Source: Halichoerus grypus
Taxonomy: Eukaryota; Chordata; Mammalia; Carnivora; Phocidae
NCBI RefSeq assembly: GCF_964656455.1
Contig: NC_135719.1
Location: 70,606,283 to 70,670,282, forward strand
DNA: 64,000 nt
Direction: 5' to 3'
Shown: piece after piece, positions 46,101 through 56,949 of the stretch
Numbering within the stretch: the stretch's first letter is position 1
Layout: every line of letters begins with the position of its first letter
Program-made: the position numbers and the translations under genes
The notes under the pieces: generated by a model
Told to the model about the DNA's origin: nothing
Databases searched by the model: none
Seen by the model: the letters and a program-made list of their open reading frames with translations, nothing else

Positions 46101-46501
46101 AGGATAGTAACTAAGACTGGGCTGCGGAGGAGCAGAGTGGAGGGAACGAAACAGCTGCATCTTATACTTGGTGGAGAGAAAAGCCTACCTTTCTAGAAAG
46201 GACAGGAGCGTGCTCTTCAGTTTATAGGGCACTTTCACCTCCAGCACCTCTCTGGGCCCTCATGTCAACCCCGAAAGGGAGGGAGCGTTAGCCCAATTTT
46301 ACAGAAATGGAAAGTGAGGTTCAGTGACTTCATCAAAACCACACAGCTGGAAAGGGGCCATAAAACCAAGTCTACGGACTTCAAGTCCTGTGCTTTTCCT
46401 CCACTCCGGTCCTCCCCGGCCCTCTAGCCCGCGGGGAGAAGACTCGCCTCCTTCTTGAAGAGGGTAAACTTGACAGCGCAGCCGTAGCACCTACTCTCCA
46501 T
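40052..46501 (-). CDS. ZFYVE19: Zinc finger FYVE domain-containing 19 (ANCHR), complete spliced CDS
   Basis: Abscission/NoCut checkpoint regulator that acts with VPS4 and CHMP4C at the midbody and centrosome (family knowledge). Eleven coding exons: 46501-46448, 45200-45079, 44914-44861, 44474-44356, 44256-44111, 43779-43671, 41605-41396, 40955-40876, 40555-40457, 40342-40215, 40130-40052. Sum 1200 nt, 399 residues; the human form starting at the same MESRC Met is about 396. FYVE-type zinc finger: Cys 5, 8, 21, 24, 29, 32, 50, 53, without the classic RRHHCR patch. Tandem EARLAAL helices (126-132, 147-153) cover the MIT-interacting motif. An acidic stretch DSDDDEDEE precedes IQRVLQQ. The C-terminal B-box-like finger starts [19 protein letters not shown]. 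The first intron uses a GC donor. The start is the first in-frame ATG, with A at -3 and G at +4. Confidence 0.96.
40215..40342 (-). CDS. ZFYVE19: ZFYVE19 exon 10: B-box-like zinc finger
   Basis: 128 bp encoding [17 protein letters not shown] and the Cys cluster [20 protein letters not shown] then CARCF. Acceptor CTGGCAG, donor GTGAGG. Confidence 0.95.
40457..40555 (-). CDS. ZFYVE19: ZFYVE19 exon 9
   Basis: 99 bp encoding [20 protein letters not shown] and [13 protein letters not shown]. The second half differs from human, as expected for a linker. Acceptor CCACAG, donor GTGAGA. Confidence 0.93.
40876..40955 (-). CDS. ZFYVE19: ZFYVE19 exon 8: acidic segment
   Basis: 80 bp encoding [20 protein letters not shown] then QRVLQQ, the second MIT-interacting region in human. 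Acceptor TTCAAG, donor GTGGGC. Confidence 0.94.
41396..41605 (-). CDS. ZFYVE19: ZFYVE19 exon 7: coiled-coil region
   Basis: 210 bp, mostly a charged helix: [20 protein letters not shown] then [20 protein letters not shown]. Acceptor TTCCAG, donor GTAGGG. Likely coiled coil by heptad-like Leu and Ile spacing. Confidence 0.95.
41706..42261. other. ZFYVE19 intron 6, unique part
   Basis: Contains a MIR-like piece near 42095-42240. No exon. Confidence 0.45.
42262..42475 (-). mobile_element. MER5A DNA transposon
   Basis: Minus strand of GGTTCTTAACCAGGGATGAT type, with TTGTGACAACC and GGGGGCTGTCCCATGC. Inverted ends CAGGGCTTCTCAA and TTAAGAACCCCTG. Confidence 0.8.
42538..43250 (-). mobile_element. 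hAT fossil interrupted by three SINEC copies
   Basis: 42538-42611 and 43220-43250 belong to a hAT-like element (GCATTTGAAATGTGGCTAGT). SINEs lie at 42614-42756 (short type), 42777-43036 and 43037-43218, all minus. Confidence 0.75.
43250..43490 (+). repeat. MIR-like ancient SINE
   Basis: GCTGAACACTTACTATAAGC and GGTCACGCAACTTTCTCAGAG-like segments. Confidence 0.6.
43671..43779 (-). CDS. ZFYVE19: ZFYVE19 exon 6
   Basis: 109 bp encoding [20 protein letters not shown] and [16 protein letters not shown]. The acceptor is a CAGCAG tandem (NAGNAG); use of the upstream AG would add one Gln (exon start 43782). Donor GTAACT. Confidence 0.94.
44111..44256 (-). CDS. ZFYVE19: ZFYVE19 exon 5: tandem EARLAAL motifs
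   Basis: 146 bp encoding [17 protein letters not shown] and [15 protein letters not shown], the region of the first MIT-interacting motif in human ANCHR. Acceptor TTTCAG, donor GTGAGT. Confidence 0.95.
44356..44474 (-). CDS. ZFYVE19: ZFYVE19 exon 4
   Basis: 119 bp encoding [20 protein letters not shown] and the helix [19 protein letters not shown]. Acceptor CTCCCAG, donor GTGAGT. Confidence 0.94.
44861..44914 (-). CDS. ZFYVE19: ZFYVE19 exon 3
   Basis: 54 bp encoding [17 protein letters not shown]. Acceptor CTATAG, donor GTAAGT. One extra Pro relative to the human sequence I remember. Confidence 0.92.
45079..45200 (-). CDS. ZFYVE19: ZFYVE19 exon 2: rest of FYVE finger
   Basis: 122 bp encoding [20 protein letters not shown] and on to [11 protein letters not shown]. 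Supplies six of the eight zinc-binding Cys. Acceptor CTTGTAG, donor GTGAGT. Confidence 0.95.
45201..46447 (-). other. ZFYVE19 intron 1 (GC-AG)
   Basis: 1247 bp. It contains a MIR at about 45575-45800 and another MIR-like piece at 46200-46400; the rest is unique. Confidence 0.7.
46448..46501 (-). CDS. ZFYVE19: ZFYVE19 exon 1 coding part: first FYVE cysteine pair
   Basis: 18 codons, [18 protein letters not shown]. The next bases are GCGAGT, so the intron uses a GC donor. The nearby GT four bases on would break the frame. Human protein continues KKEYGCKN, which matches the next exon exactly. Confidence 0.92.
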
Positions 46502-46696
46502 TCTGGTGGCCGGCGAGGCGCCGCAGGTTCCACAAAACTGAGAGATCGCGACCGCCAGGTCCCGAGATCCTTGTACTTTCCCTAAGCCCCGCCCTCGCCC
46601 CACGCCCCTTCGCGCGGGCTTGCTGCGGCCTCTGGCAGGAAAATCGCGGTCCGCCACGCTAGCCGGATAGTGGTAGCGGCAGACGCGGGGGCTGCT

Positions 46697-46710
46697 GGGA
46701 GGCGTAGTTC
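46697..46710. promoter_or_regulatory. ZNF143/SBS-like site, copy 1
   Basis: GGGAGGCGTAGTTC; reverse strand GAACTACGCCTCCC followed by AGCAGC, close to the ACTACAATTCCCAGCA type of SBS element found in bidirectional promoters. Confidence 0.5.
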
Positions 46711-46839
46711 ATTCACGACTGCTCCCTTCCTTCGGAGGCAGTCAAGCCTGATCCAGAACACATTTCCCAGGGGGCTAAGCGCCATTCAGTCCGTTTGGGG
46801 TGACAGTCCCCCGAAATCCCTACGCACGCTTAGACTCTT

Positions 46840-46852
46840 GGGAGTTGTAGTA
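46840..46852. promoter_or_regulatory. ZNF143/SBS-like site, copy 2
   Basis: GGGAGTTGTAGTA; reverse strand TACTACAACTCCCAAGAG, a near match to the core ACTACAATTCCC. It lies 24 bp before the DNAJC17 ATG. Confidence 0.6.
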
Positions 46853-46875
46853 CGAATCCAGTCAGGGTTGGAACC

Positions 46876-46953
46876 ATGGCGGTGACCAAGGAGCTCTTAC
46901 AGATGGACCTGTACGCGCTGCTAGGTATCGAGGAGAAAGCAGCGGACAAAGAG
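46876..46953 (+). CDS. DNAJC17: DnaJ homolog subfamily C member 17, first coding exon only
   Basis: 26 codons, [20 protein letters not shown] then KAADKE, identical to the start of the human protein as I remember it. This is the first helix region of the J domain; the HPD loop lies in later exons. Donor GTGAGA. DNAJC17 is a nuclear J-domain protein with an RRM, linked to spliceosome function (family knowledge). I searched the remaining 17 kb by eye for the second J-domain exon and did not find it, so it probably lies beyond the window. Head to head with ZFYVE19, 374 bp between start codons. Confidence 0.92.
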
Positions 46954-47965
46954 GTGAGAACGGTGGTGAGGAGGGCCAAATCCGACCGGCCTGCCGGCCC
47001 TTCGTGTCTTGGCGCCTCGCCAGCGCTGGTACCCGCTTTCCAGGTTCCGCCGGGCCCTAGGGAGGGGAGTGGGGGGCGGCCCGACGGCCTCAGAGGTGGT
47101 TTCCCAGACGTTTCCTGGGTGGTCTGAGGGCCTCACGAAGAATTGGGGTGCACAGAAGGGAGGCTTCTAGCGCGGGGTACTGTGCTCTTCCTCTGGCCCT
47201 TACCTAGGAGAGGCATCTGGATGAGCCTGAGAGGGAACCCGAGTCCCCTCCCTGCGCCTGCGCAGTGTCAGCCTCTGAGTCCGCTTTTGCCTTTTTTAAC
47301 TGGAGGTTACTTCATAGTCACCCCCTGAAGGCTGACTGAACTCCGCTTAGAGAGTAGGGCGGAAAAAAGACCTGTCTCAAGGCTCCTGCACTCCCTTGTC
47401 ATCCCTTTCTTGACAATGTGACCTGTGACTCTGCCATCTCTGTTTTCCATCCCAGCCCACTGTTGCCCTCTGAAAACGTGCTAGTGGGCTCAAAGCGGGA
47501 GGATCAGAAGAGTAAAGGCAGAGGGCCTGAAGTTCCACGGGAAGGTGTTGATAAACGTGCCAGGGAGTGGAATACTAACTGATCAAGCTGTAATTAGGAT
47601 TTCTGTTATCTTCTCCTGGATAATGGTGGAGGTTGTAGCAATGTAGGAAAGGGAGGCAGATAATTCATCAGATGAAAACTAATGCCTACGAATGGCCCTG
47701 TACTTCATGAGCTGTGTGAGCTTGTGAGAAGAGGAAGCTCTGGGCAGAAAAGCAAGGAGATCAGTAGGGTCCTGAAGGAGGGATGCTGTCAGCCTGCACG
47801 TCACTGTCTCCTGCGACTGCAGCTGAAATCAGAAGTTGGCCATGGATGTGTACAGAACACCAAAAGCATCTGCTACACCTGTCTCATAACTCTTAAAATT
47901 TAATATTAATAATGCCCAACACCTATATAGTGCTTACTATGTGCTGGGCACTATTGTGAGTGCTC
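46954..47965. other. DNAJC17 intron 1, first part
   Basis: CpG-rich start, then unique DNA; a MIR near 47905-47965 is cut by a SINE. No second J-domain exon seen. Confidence 0.5.
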
Positions 47966-48172
47966 TACTTTTTTTTTTTTTTTTTTTAAAGATTTTATCT
48001 ATTTGACAGAGAGAGACACAGCGAGAGAGGGAACACAAGCAGGGGGAGTGGGAGAGGGAGAAGCAGGCTTCCCGTGGAGCAGGGAGCCCGATGCGGGGCT
48101 CAATCCCAGGACCCTGGGACCATGACCTGAGCCGAAGGCAGACGCTTAACGACTGAGCCACCCAGGCGCCCC
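47966..48172 (-). mobile_element. SINEC
   Basis: GAGTGCTCTAC on both sides, inside a MIR. Confidence 0.92.
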
Positions 48173-48529
48173 AGAGTGCTCTACATTTGTAAATTTAATT
48201 TGTACTTCATTAATAGTGAGAAATTACTTTGGACATTTTGCACCAAATCCCGCCACTGTGTTGGAACCCTGAAATTGAGAACTTCTGAGGAAGGCAATTG
48301 GGAGCCGTTGATGTGTATATCACTCAGAGGTAGAGGTGGGTGGATGAGCTGCCACTAAGGGAGTTGGGTGAGGCCATTGTCTAGACAAGATACCAAGGTC
48401 TAAGCAGGCCAGTATCCAGTTTTCACTCAGATGAGATAAGGAATATGTGAGAAGACTCTTTATAAAGGGTAAAAGGTGCTGTTCCTACCTGTTAGTAGGG
48501 GAGGCACAACTATAATATAAGGGAGAACA

Positions 48530-49690
48530 TAGTAAATTCCTTAAGAGGATATTATAAATGGCCAATAAGTACTTGAAAAGATGTTCAGTACCCCTAATCA
48601 TTAGGTAAATATAAGTCAAAAACCACAATGAGATACCACTTTATACCCATTATGATGGCTATTATTAAAAAAACAAACAACCAACCAACCAAATACAGAA
48701 AGTAACAGGTGTTGACAAAGATGTGGAGAAATTGGAACCATTGTGCATTGTTGGTGGTGCATCTGCTGTGGAAAACTGTGGTGAGTCCTCAAAAAATTAA
48801 ACATAGACTTATATGATTCAGGAATTTTACTTCTGGGTATATACCCAAAAGAATTGAAAGAGACTCAAATAGATATTTGTACGTCCATGTTCATAGTAGC
48901 ATTATTCACAATAGCTAAAAGGTGGAAGCAACCCAATTGGCCACCATTTCTTCTTCTGTGAGGTTCCTCTTACATGAGGTTCCTTGAGTAGTCAGATTCA
49001 TGAGATAGAAAATAGAACGGTGGTTGCCAGGGGCTGGACGGAGGAGGTGGAATGAGAAGTTAATGTTTAACTGGTACAGAGTTTCAGTTTTACAAGATGT
49101 AAAAAGTTCTGGTGACTAAGGGCAGTGATGGTTACACACTAATGTGAATGTACTTAATGCCACAGAACTGTACACTTAAAAATGGTTAAAATGGTGGGGT
49201 GCCTGGGTGACACAGTTGGTTAAGCATATGACTCTTGATTTTGGCTCAGGTCGTGATCTCAGGGTTGTGAGATAGAGCCCCACATCAGGGCTCTGCGCTG
49301 GTCATGGAGTCTGCTTAAGATTCTCTCTCCCCCTCTCCCTCCAACTTGCAAACCCCACCCCCCTGCTCTTGAGCCCTCTCTCTCTACAAAAAAAAAAAAA
49401 GAAAATTAAAAAATGGTTAAAATGGTAAATTTTGTTATGTATATTTTACTTTTTATTTTTTAAATTAAAAAATGTATGTATGTATATATATGTGAGAGGG
49501 AGCATGAGGTGCAGGGGGAGGGGCAGAGAGAAGGAGAGAGAGAGAATCCCAAGCAGGCTCCATGCTTGCCTGACGTGGGGCTCAGTCTCTCGACCCTGAG
49601 ATCATGACCTGAGCCAAAGTCAAGAGTCAGAGGCTCAACTGACTGAGCCACCCAGGCTCCCCTGTTATATATATTTTATAATGAAAACAA
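48530..49690 (+). mobile_element. L1 3' region carrying two SINEC insertions
   Basis: L1 sense text such as ATGTGGAGAAATTGGAACC and TAGCATTATTCACAATAGC. SINEs at 49198-49409 (plus, flanked by AAAATGGTTAAAATGGT) and 49447-49662 (minus). Confidence 0.78.
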
Positions 49691-49734
49691 CCAACTAACC
49701 AAACCAAATCAAAACCAGCACAAAGAAGAATGTT

Positions 49735-49803
49735 TGACAAAGACCATATGTGGCCTCCTAAAATTTTTGGCCTTTTACAGAAAAAGTTTGCCTACCCCTA
49801 CTA
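49735..49803 (-). mobile_element. hAT-Charlie-like fragment
   Basis: Minus strand AGGGGTAGGCAAACTTTTTC; same family as 11599-11889. Confidence 0.55.
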
Positions 49804-50407
49804 GAGTTAGGGGCAAGGTCAGCTCCACCTTTCTGTACATGGAACTTCCCCCTCTGCCATCCTCCTAGTGTAACAAACCTAGGAGCCCAGAGTGGGCTAA
49901 ACACCACCATTGGTGGAAATTTAGAGACTCAGCAATTCCTAGGTAGAGATTTTTGTTCCCATTCCAGCCTTAGAGGAGATAAGCAGGGCATGGTATTATC
50001 TTCTTGTAGAAAAACCTTGAATTGAGGACCTGGGTTTGGTGTGGAAGTGCTCCTGGGGAGAGGATCATGCCCTGGGAATTCAGTCCCTTGCTAGAACCTG
50101 AAGCAGTGAGCCCCTTATTCTTACCTGCTCATGTGCACGTGCGTATGTGTGTGCATGTGTGCATGGGTGCTCGCCCTTCCCCCTCACTCACTCACTCAGT
50201 CTCTGCTGGGGCAGGGCCCCAAGGCCTGCCAATATGAAGAGTATGTCATGAATTAATGCCATTTGCAAACCCTCAAGAAATTCTGAATTAATCTCAGGAA
50301 TTACCTGGGCGACTGCAGTGGCCTTCTAGCCCTTTTTCTAGTTCTGCTCTTGCCCCCTTGAGCCTCTTCACACAGCAGCCAGAGTGAGCCTTTAAAAATG
50401 TGAATCA
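49804..50407. other. DNAJC17 intron 1, unique part
   Basis: No exon seen. A (TG)-rich patch lies near 50130-50165. Confidence 0.45.
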
Positions 50408-50870
50408 GGGGCGCCTGGATGGCTCAGTCAGTTAAGAATCTGCCTTCGGCTCAGGTCATGATGTCGGGGTCCTGGGATCCAGCCCCACATGGGGCTCCCT
50501 GCTCAGCGGGGAGCCTGCTTCTCCCTCTCCCTCGGTCCCTCCCCCTGCTCTCGTGCTCTCTCTCAAGTAGATAAACAAATAAATCTTAAAAAAAAAAAAA
50601 TGGGAATCAGATTGTGTCACCTCTGCCCCAACTCCCCAGTGGCTTCTCATCAGTCTTAGAATGAAACCTGGGGATGCCTGGGTGGCTCAGTTAAGAATCT
50701 GTTTTCTGTTCAGGTCACAATTCTGGGGTCCTGGGATAGAGCCCCCCATCAGGCTCCCTGCTTAGCGGGGAGCCTGCTTCTCCCTCTCCCTCTGCCATTT
50801 GCCGCGCTCATGCTCCTTTTCTGTCTCTCTTTCTTTCAAATAAATAAATAAAATCTTTAAAAAAAAAAAG
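50408..50870 (+). mobile_element. Two SINEC copies
   Basis: 50408-50599 (flanked by AATGTGAATCAG and AATGGGAATCAG) and 50672-50870 (flanked by GAAACCTG). Confidence 0.88.
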
Positions 50871-50984
50871 AAAGAAAGAAACCTGAAGGCCTTCTCCGGC
50901 CTCTGGGGCCCATGTTACCTTTCCTTCATGTTCCTTACCATCCTCCCCTTGCTCACTAAGCTCTTGCCATCTCAGTCCTCCTGT

Positions 50985-52095
50985 GACTTTTTTTTAAATT
51001 GTGCTAAAATATGCATAACATAAAATTTACCATCTTAACCCTTTTTTGAGTGCACAATTCCAGTGGCATTAAGTACATACCCATTGTGCAACAATCACCC
51101 ACTGTCCATCTCCAGAACTTTTCCATCATCCCACACTGAAATTCCATAGCATTAAACATTAACTCTCCATTCCCTTCTCTACTATTCTACTTCTTTTCTC
51201 TGTGAACTTGACTATTCTATGTACCTCATGTAAGTGAATGTACAAATATCATATATTTGTTCTTTTGTGTCTGGCTTTTTTCACTTAACAGTTTTCTCAA
51301 GTTTCATCCATGCTGTTGCATGTATCAGTATTTCCTTCCTTTTTATGTTGTTGTTTGTAAAATTTAAATATATATATATATTTTAAGATTTTATTTATTT
51401 ATTTTTAAAGATTTTATTTATTTATTTGTCAGAGAGAGAGCACAAGCAGGGGAGTGGCAGGCAGAAGGAGAGGGAGAAGCAGGCTCCCCACTGAGCAAGG
51501 AGCCTGATGTGGGACTACATCCCAGGACCCTGGGATCATGACCTGAGCCGAAAGCAGCTGCTTAACCAACTGAGCCACCCAGACGTCCAAAGATTTTATT
51601 TTTTTAAGTAATCTCTACACCCAACGTGGGGCTGGAACTCACAACCCTGAGATCAAGAGGTGCATGCTCTATCGACTGAGCCAGCCAGGCACCCCCCCCG
51701 CCCCATTTTTGAGTTTGAATAATATTTCATTGAATGTATATACCACATCACCACATTTGGTTTATCCATTCATCTGTTCACAGACATTTGGATGATTTCT
51801 ACCTTTTGACTGTTGTGAATAATGCTCCTGTGAACACAAGTGTATAAATATCACTTTGTCAATTCTTTTGGATCTATACCCATAAGTGGAATTGCTAGAT
51901 CATATGGTAACTCTATGTGTTATGTTTTGGGGGAACTCTGTACTGCCTCCCACAGCAGCTACACCATTGTACATTCCCACCAGCAGTGTACAAGGGCTCC
52001 AGTTTCTCCACATCCTCCACAACACTTGTTATTTTCTCTTTTTTGGGGAGTAATAACCTTCCTACTGGGTGTGAAATGGGCCTCTAGTGATTTTT
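50985..52095 (-). mobile_element. Old L1 3' region with two SINEC insertions
   Basis: L1 antisense parts at 50985-51378 and 51698-52095. Minus SINEs: long type 51379-51588 and short type 51589-51697. Confidence 0.75.
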
Positions 52096-52532
52096 TTTTC
52101 AAACTCACCTAACACATTCTTGCTTCAGGGCCTTTATACCTGCAAATCCTTCTGCTTAGAACATCCTTCTCTGGCAGCTGTATAACATCATCTCACGTCT
52201 GCACCTTATTCAGATTGCTATTCAAATATAACGCTCTCAAAGAGGCTTTCCCTGACCACCAATTTAAATAATTCGGTACCCCTACACCCTTACTCTGCTA
52301 TATATATTTCTAAGTAGTACATCTCACTACTAATGCTCACTACCACAATGATCTGTGGTAGCGAGTACCCATCTGCTTGCCATAGGTCTCCCCCATTAGA
52401 ATGGAAAAAATCCAGGAAGGAAAGGACTTTCTCTCTTTCGTTTATTGCTGTGTCTCTAGCACCTAGAACAGTATCTAGCACTTGATATGTGCTCGATAAA
52501 TACTAGTTGAGTGGATGAATATGCATTATTAT

Positions 52533-53164
52533 TATTTTTTTCAAGATTTTATTTATTTATTTGACAGAAAGAGACACAGCGAGAGAGGGAACACAAGCAG
52601 GGGGAGTGGGAGAGGGAGAAGCAGACCCCCGCTGGCGGGAGCCCGATGTGCGACTCGATCCCGGGACTCCAGGATCATGACCTGAGCCGAAGGCAGACGC
52701 TTAATGACTGAGCCACCCAGTCGCCCCGCATTATTATTTTCTTAGTAATACTTTGTGACAAAGTGAAATTACTAGACCAAAAGTAAATATATTTAAAAGC
52801 TTTTAAAAAAATTTTTTTGGGGGGGGCACCTGGGTGGCTCACTCTGTTAAGTGTCTGCCTTTGGCTCAGGTCATGATCCCAGGGTCCTGAGATGGAGCTC
52901 CACGTTGTTGGGCTCCCTGCTCAGCAGGGAGCCTGCTTCTCCCTCTCCCTCTGCCGCTTCCCCTGCTTGTGCTTACTCTCTCTCTCTCCCTGTCTGTGTC
53001 AAATAAATAAATAAATAAATAATCTTTGAAAAAATAAAAATACAACTTTAAAAACCTCTAAAAAATTTTTTTTTAAGTAATCTGTACACCCAACATGGGG
53101 CTCAAACTCACAACCCTAAGATCAAGAGTTGCATGCTCTACTGACTGAGCCAGCCAGGCGCCCC
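52533..53164. mobile_element. Three SINEC copies in mixed orientation
   Basis: 52533-52727 minus, 52824-53040 plus, 53060-53164 minus short type. GCATTATTATT flanks the first. Confidence 0.87.
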
Positions 53165-53636
53165 TAAAAGCGATTTCAAAGTTGTCTTTCAGAGAGGTAG
53201 TACCGACTTTCACTCTCACCAGGTAGGCAGGATTGCCCATCCTCTGCTTGCAGCCCCCGCTCCATTCTTGAATGCAGCATGCTCTGTGCTCCATGCCCTT
53301 CCCAGAACATTGGACCTTTATTAAATCAAGCTTCACAGTGTTCTCCCTGTTTGTTTTTGGTTTCCTTTCCTGTTCTCCATGTGTGTTTCAGAGGAGAGTG
53401 GAAACATTTCCCACAAACATCTGATTCCACAAACTTTTATTAAGTGCCTAGCATGTGTCAGCCTCAGAGTCTGGTGCTAGGGATACAAATGTGAAGAGAG
53501 CGGTCCCCGTAGGGTTGCCCCATCTTGCCAGTTTCCACCTTCTCCATCTCTTGTTCCTATGGCCCATCATTTTGGAATGCAGAGGTTAAAGTCGATAATT
53601 CTAGAAGTTGATGCTTTCTCATCAGATGATGATTTC
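53165..53636. other. DNAJC17 intron 1, unique part
   Basis: No exon or repeat recognised. Confidence 0.4.
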
Positions 53637-54047
53637 TTTTTTTATTTTTATTTTTATTCTTTATTTTTTTTTAAGATTTTATTTATTTATTTGACAGAGA
53701 GAGAGACAGCGAGAGCAGGAACACAAGCAGGGGGAGTGGGAGAGGGAGAAGCAGGCTTCCTGCCGAGCAGGGAGCCCGATGTGGGACTCGATCCCAGGAC
53801 CCTGGGATCACGACCTGAGCTGAAGGCAGACGCTTAACGACTGAGCCACCCAGGTGCCCCTCTTTTTTTTTTTTTAAATGTTTTATTTATTTATTCATGA
53901 GGGTCACAGAGAGAGAGAGAGAGGCAGAGGGAGAAGCAGGCTCCCCGCTGAGCAGGGAGCCCGATGCGGGACTCGATCCCAGGACCCTGGGATCATGACC
54001 TGAGCCGAAGGCAGACGCTTAACCATCTGAGCCACCCAGGCGCCCCC
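53637..54047 (-). mobile_element. Two tandem SINEC copies
   Basis: 53637-53861 and 53862-54047. CAGATGATGATTTCTT flanks the pair. Confidence 0.9.
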
Positions 54048-55489
54048 AGATGATGATTTCTTAGAGAGTGTAACTTGGTATAGAAAATAACAGTTTTTCT
54101 AACTAATCTTAACAAGTAAGGCCAAGAATTGTTGTTTGTTATATCTACCATATGTTGAAAGTGGATGGAAATTATAATACAGAGCATCAAGCAATGTTGG
54201 GAATTGCAGCTGTGCTTTAATCATCACCTTTGTATTTATTAGCAGTGATAGGAAAGTGGACTTTGACTCCAAAGTCATTGTAAGTCATTGACTCCATGAC
54301 TTACCTAGTTGTGACCTTGATCAAATATTTTACTTCTGTGTGCCTTGGCTTCTCTGTGTGCACAATGGGAATGATGGCAGCCCCTCCCTGCCAGCATTGT
54401 TGTGAGGCTTGATCCAGGTCAAGCATTTAGCATGGCACCTGGCACAGAGTGAATACTCACTGCATGTTAGCTCTTCCTGTTAACATTGTCCTTCCACCTT
54501 CCTTACACTGGAAGATCTAAAGTCAAATACACATCTCCCACAACTCACATCTAAGGGTGCCCTCCACCCCTCAGCCCTTCTCACTCATTCCAGTCCTGAC
54601 AGACCAGGGTGGACTCAGTGATTCCTGCAGCAGTCTAGGTAGAAAGGAGGTGGGGAATCAGGTAGAACAAAATTGAGGATCAGCAGAGTCCACTGTTCAG
54701 TTCAGATCTACAGATGAATGGAATATATCACCAAGAACAAGGTACCATGTGGGCATAGTGGGATTTAGAGCTGAAGCAGACATCAGTCTGCTTTCTGCCA
54801 GCTCACACAGTATAGTGAACAATGAATGTTGAGGTAGATTGAAAGAGGTTCCATTAAAATATTTAAGGAAAATGCTGTAGGAAGAAGGTACGAGTCATAT
54901 AATGGCGGGATCAGGGAAGACTTCCCTGAGGAGGTATTTTTGTGCAAGACCTTGAGTAGAGAAAAGAATATATCGCAGCGGGGATCTTCACAGTTGTTGA
55001 CTCTCTTCATTTTATAGACAGGAGGATGCAGGTCCAGCAAGGTTATGGAACTTGCTCGAGATCACCCAGAGAGTAAGCGTCAGACCCAGACTGGAGCCCC
55101 AGTTTAATATTTTTCCCACTTCTGTGCAGCTGACACATGTCTTTGTTGTCTATTGGGGCCTTACCTTTCATTTGAAGCCCTTTGAAGGGTACATAACTCA
55201 CTGTATCTTGGCAAGTAGTGCTTGATGAAGCCTGGTGCTTGAAAATGCATTTTGATGAACTCTTTGAAGACTCAAATTTTAAGTCTGTTTACCAGGAAAA
55301 CTACCAGGGACACTTAATATTGGCATTTTCAGGAAGGAATGTTAAATTATAGCATGTAAGTTACTTTAAGAAAAAGGCTATCTTTCTTGTATGCTAGCTA
55401 ATACCTTTATTTAAACTCCATATTTCTGTTATACTCTAGAATGGGATACACCAACATTCTTTCTTCCAGAATTAAGAAGAGTAAGTCTT
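54048..55489. other. DNAJC17 intron 1, unique part
   Basis: A MIR-like piece lies near 54330-54480. No exon seen. Confidence 0.4.
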
Positions 55490-55718
55490 GGGGCACCTGG
55501 GTGGCTCAGTCGTTAAGCGTCTGCCTTCAGCTCAGGTCATGATCCCAGGGTCCTAGGATCGAGCCCTGCATCGGGCTCCCTGCTCCGCGGGGAAGCCTGC
55601 TTCTCCCTCTCCTACTCCCCCTGCTTGTGTTCCCTCTCTCGCTGTGTCTCTCTCTGTCAAATAAATAAATAAAATCTTAAAAAAAAAAAATGAAACCTTC
55701 CTCTTAAAAAAAAAAAAG
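55490..55718 (+). mobile_element. SINEC
   Basis: GAAGAGTAAGTCTT on both sides. Confidence 0.92.
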
Positions 55719-56352
55719 AAGAAGAGTAAGTCTTTGAAGACAGAGGACAGGAAGGGTTTCAAGGAACAGCATGAGCATGTAGGTATAGAAGTCAAAATGC
55801 CTGGCATGACAAGGAATGGGGCATTGCCTAGGGCGTGTGGAAGATGTGGCAGGAGAGCAATCTGAAAAATGTATCTTTGGACCTCTAGGTGCTACAGTGG
55901 TTGGACTTGATTCTGTGGGCATCTGGGAGCCATTTCTGGATTTGAGGTGTCCCTGACTCAGTCCACTGTCTCCAACAGGAGGCTTTCCCAAAGCCTCTTA
56001 CTTCCAGACAAGGCTTTGAGGCCTCGAGGTTGGGCACTGAGCCTGGTTTCTCTTGATGGCAGTCATTTATTCACTAGGGGCCTGACTAGCACTGGGCGGT
56101 CCCGGGAGATAGGTCTCTAGTCTTCCCAGCATCTCTCTGATGGTTAACTCACTCCTGGGTTTTGCTGTTTGGCTGGAGCTCTGGATTTTTGAAGTTACTT
56201 GGCTGCCTGTTAAGTCAAAAGGAATGATTCATATGTTTGTAAGCTGCAAGTTATTCATTAGCATTCAAGATAATACCTCACATTTATATGACACCAAAGT
56301 GCTTTCACATAAATTATCTCATTTGATGTGATCTTCAAGACAGGCCTGTGAG

Positions 56353-56552
56353 GGGCGCCTGAGTGGCTCAGTCGTTAAGCGTCTGCCTTCGGCTCAGGTC
56401 ATGATTCCAGGTCCTGGGATCGAGCCCCGCATCGGGCTCCCTGCTCGGTGGGAAGCCTGCTTCTCCCTCTCCCACTCCCCCTGCTTGTGTTCCCTCTCTT
56501 GCTGTGTCTCTCTCTGTCAAATAAATAAATAAAATCTTAAAAAAAAAAAAAA
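56353..56552 (+). mobile_element. SINEC
   Basis: AGGCCTGTGAG on both sides. Confidence 0.92.
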
Positions 56553-56949
56553 GGCCTGTGAGATAGGCAAGGACTGTTAGGTCCAATTTATAGATCAAAA
56601 GCCTAAGACTCAAGAGGTTAATTGGTTTGCCCAGCCTAAGGTGGCTAATAAATGCAGAGTGTTTTCCCAAACCCAAATTTTCTACTTCTTTTTCAGAGCT
56701 TTTTTTTTATGACCCACACTTCAGGAGCAATTAGGGCAACAAGAGATGGGTCTGTGAGCCCCAGAGAACCTCATGACTCCATCTGAGACACACAGATTTG
56801 ACTCTGAGTAAAGCTGCCCAGCCCAGATGAACTTGACAGGTATTAAGCTGATCTAGACAGCTTGAGGGAGTACATTAAAATGTGTGTTCAAATTACCACA
56901 GTGCAATTTTCATTTCATCTAGGGCAGCATTCAAAATATTCTGCATCCA

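Larger units (their letters stand above)
46502..46875. promoter_or_regulatory. Bidirectional CpG-rich promoter of ZFYVE19 and DNAJC17
   Basis: 374 bp between the two start codons, GC-rich and TATA-less. It contains two ZNF143-like elements in the same orientation. The two 5' UTRs must both lie inside it. Confidence 0.85.

Noticed and set aside
46502..46657. N-terminal extension of ZFYVE19 upstream of MESRC
   Set aside because: The open frame continues but has no ATG (only GTG), unlike the long human isoform; the first ATG was used.
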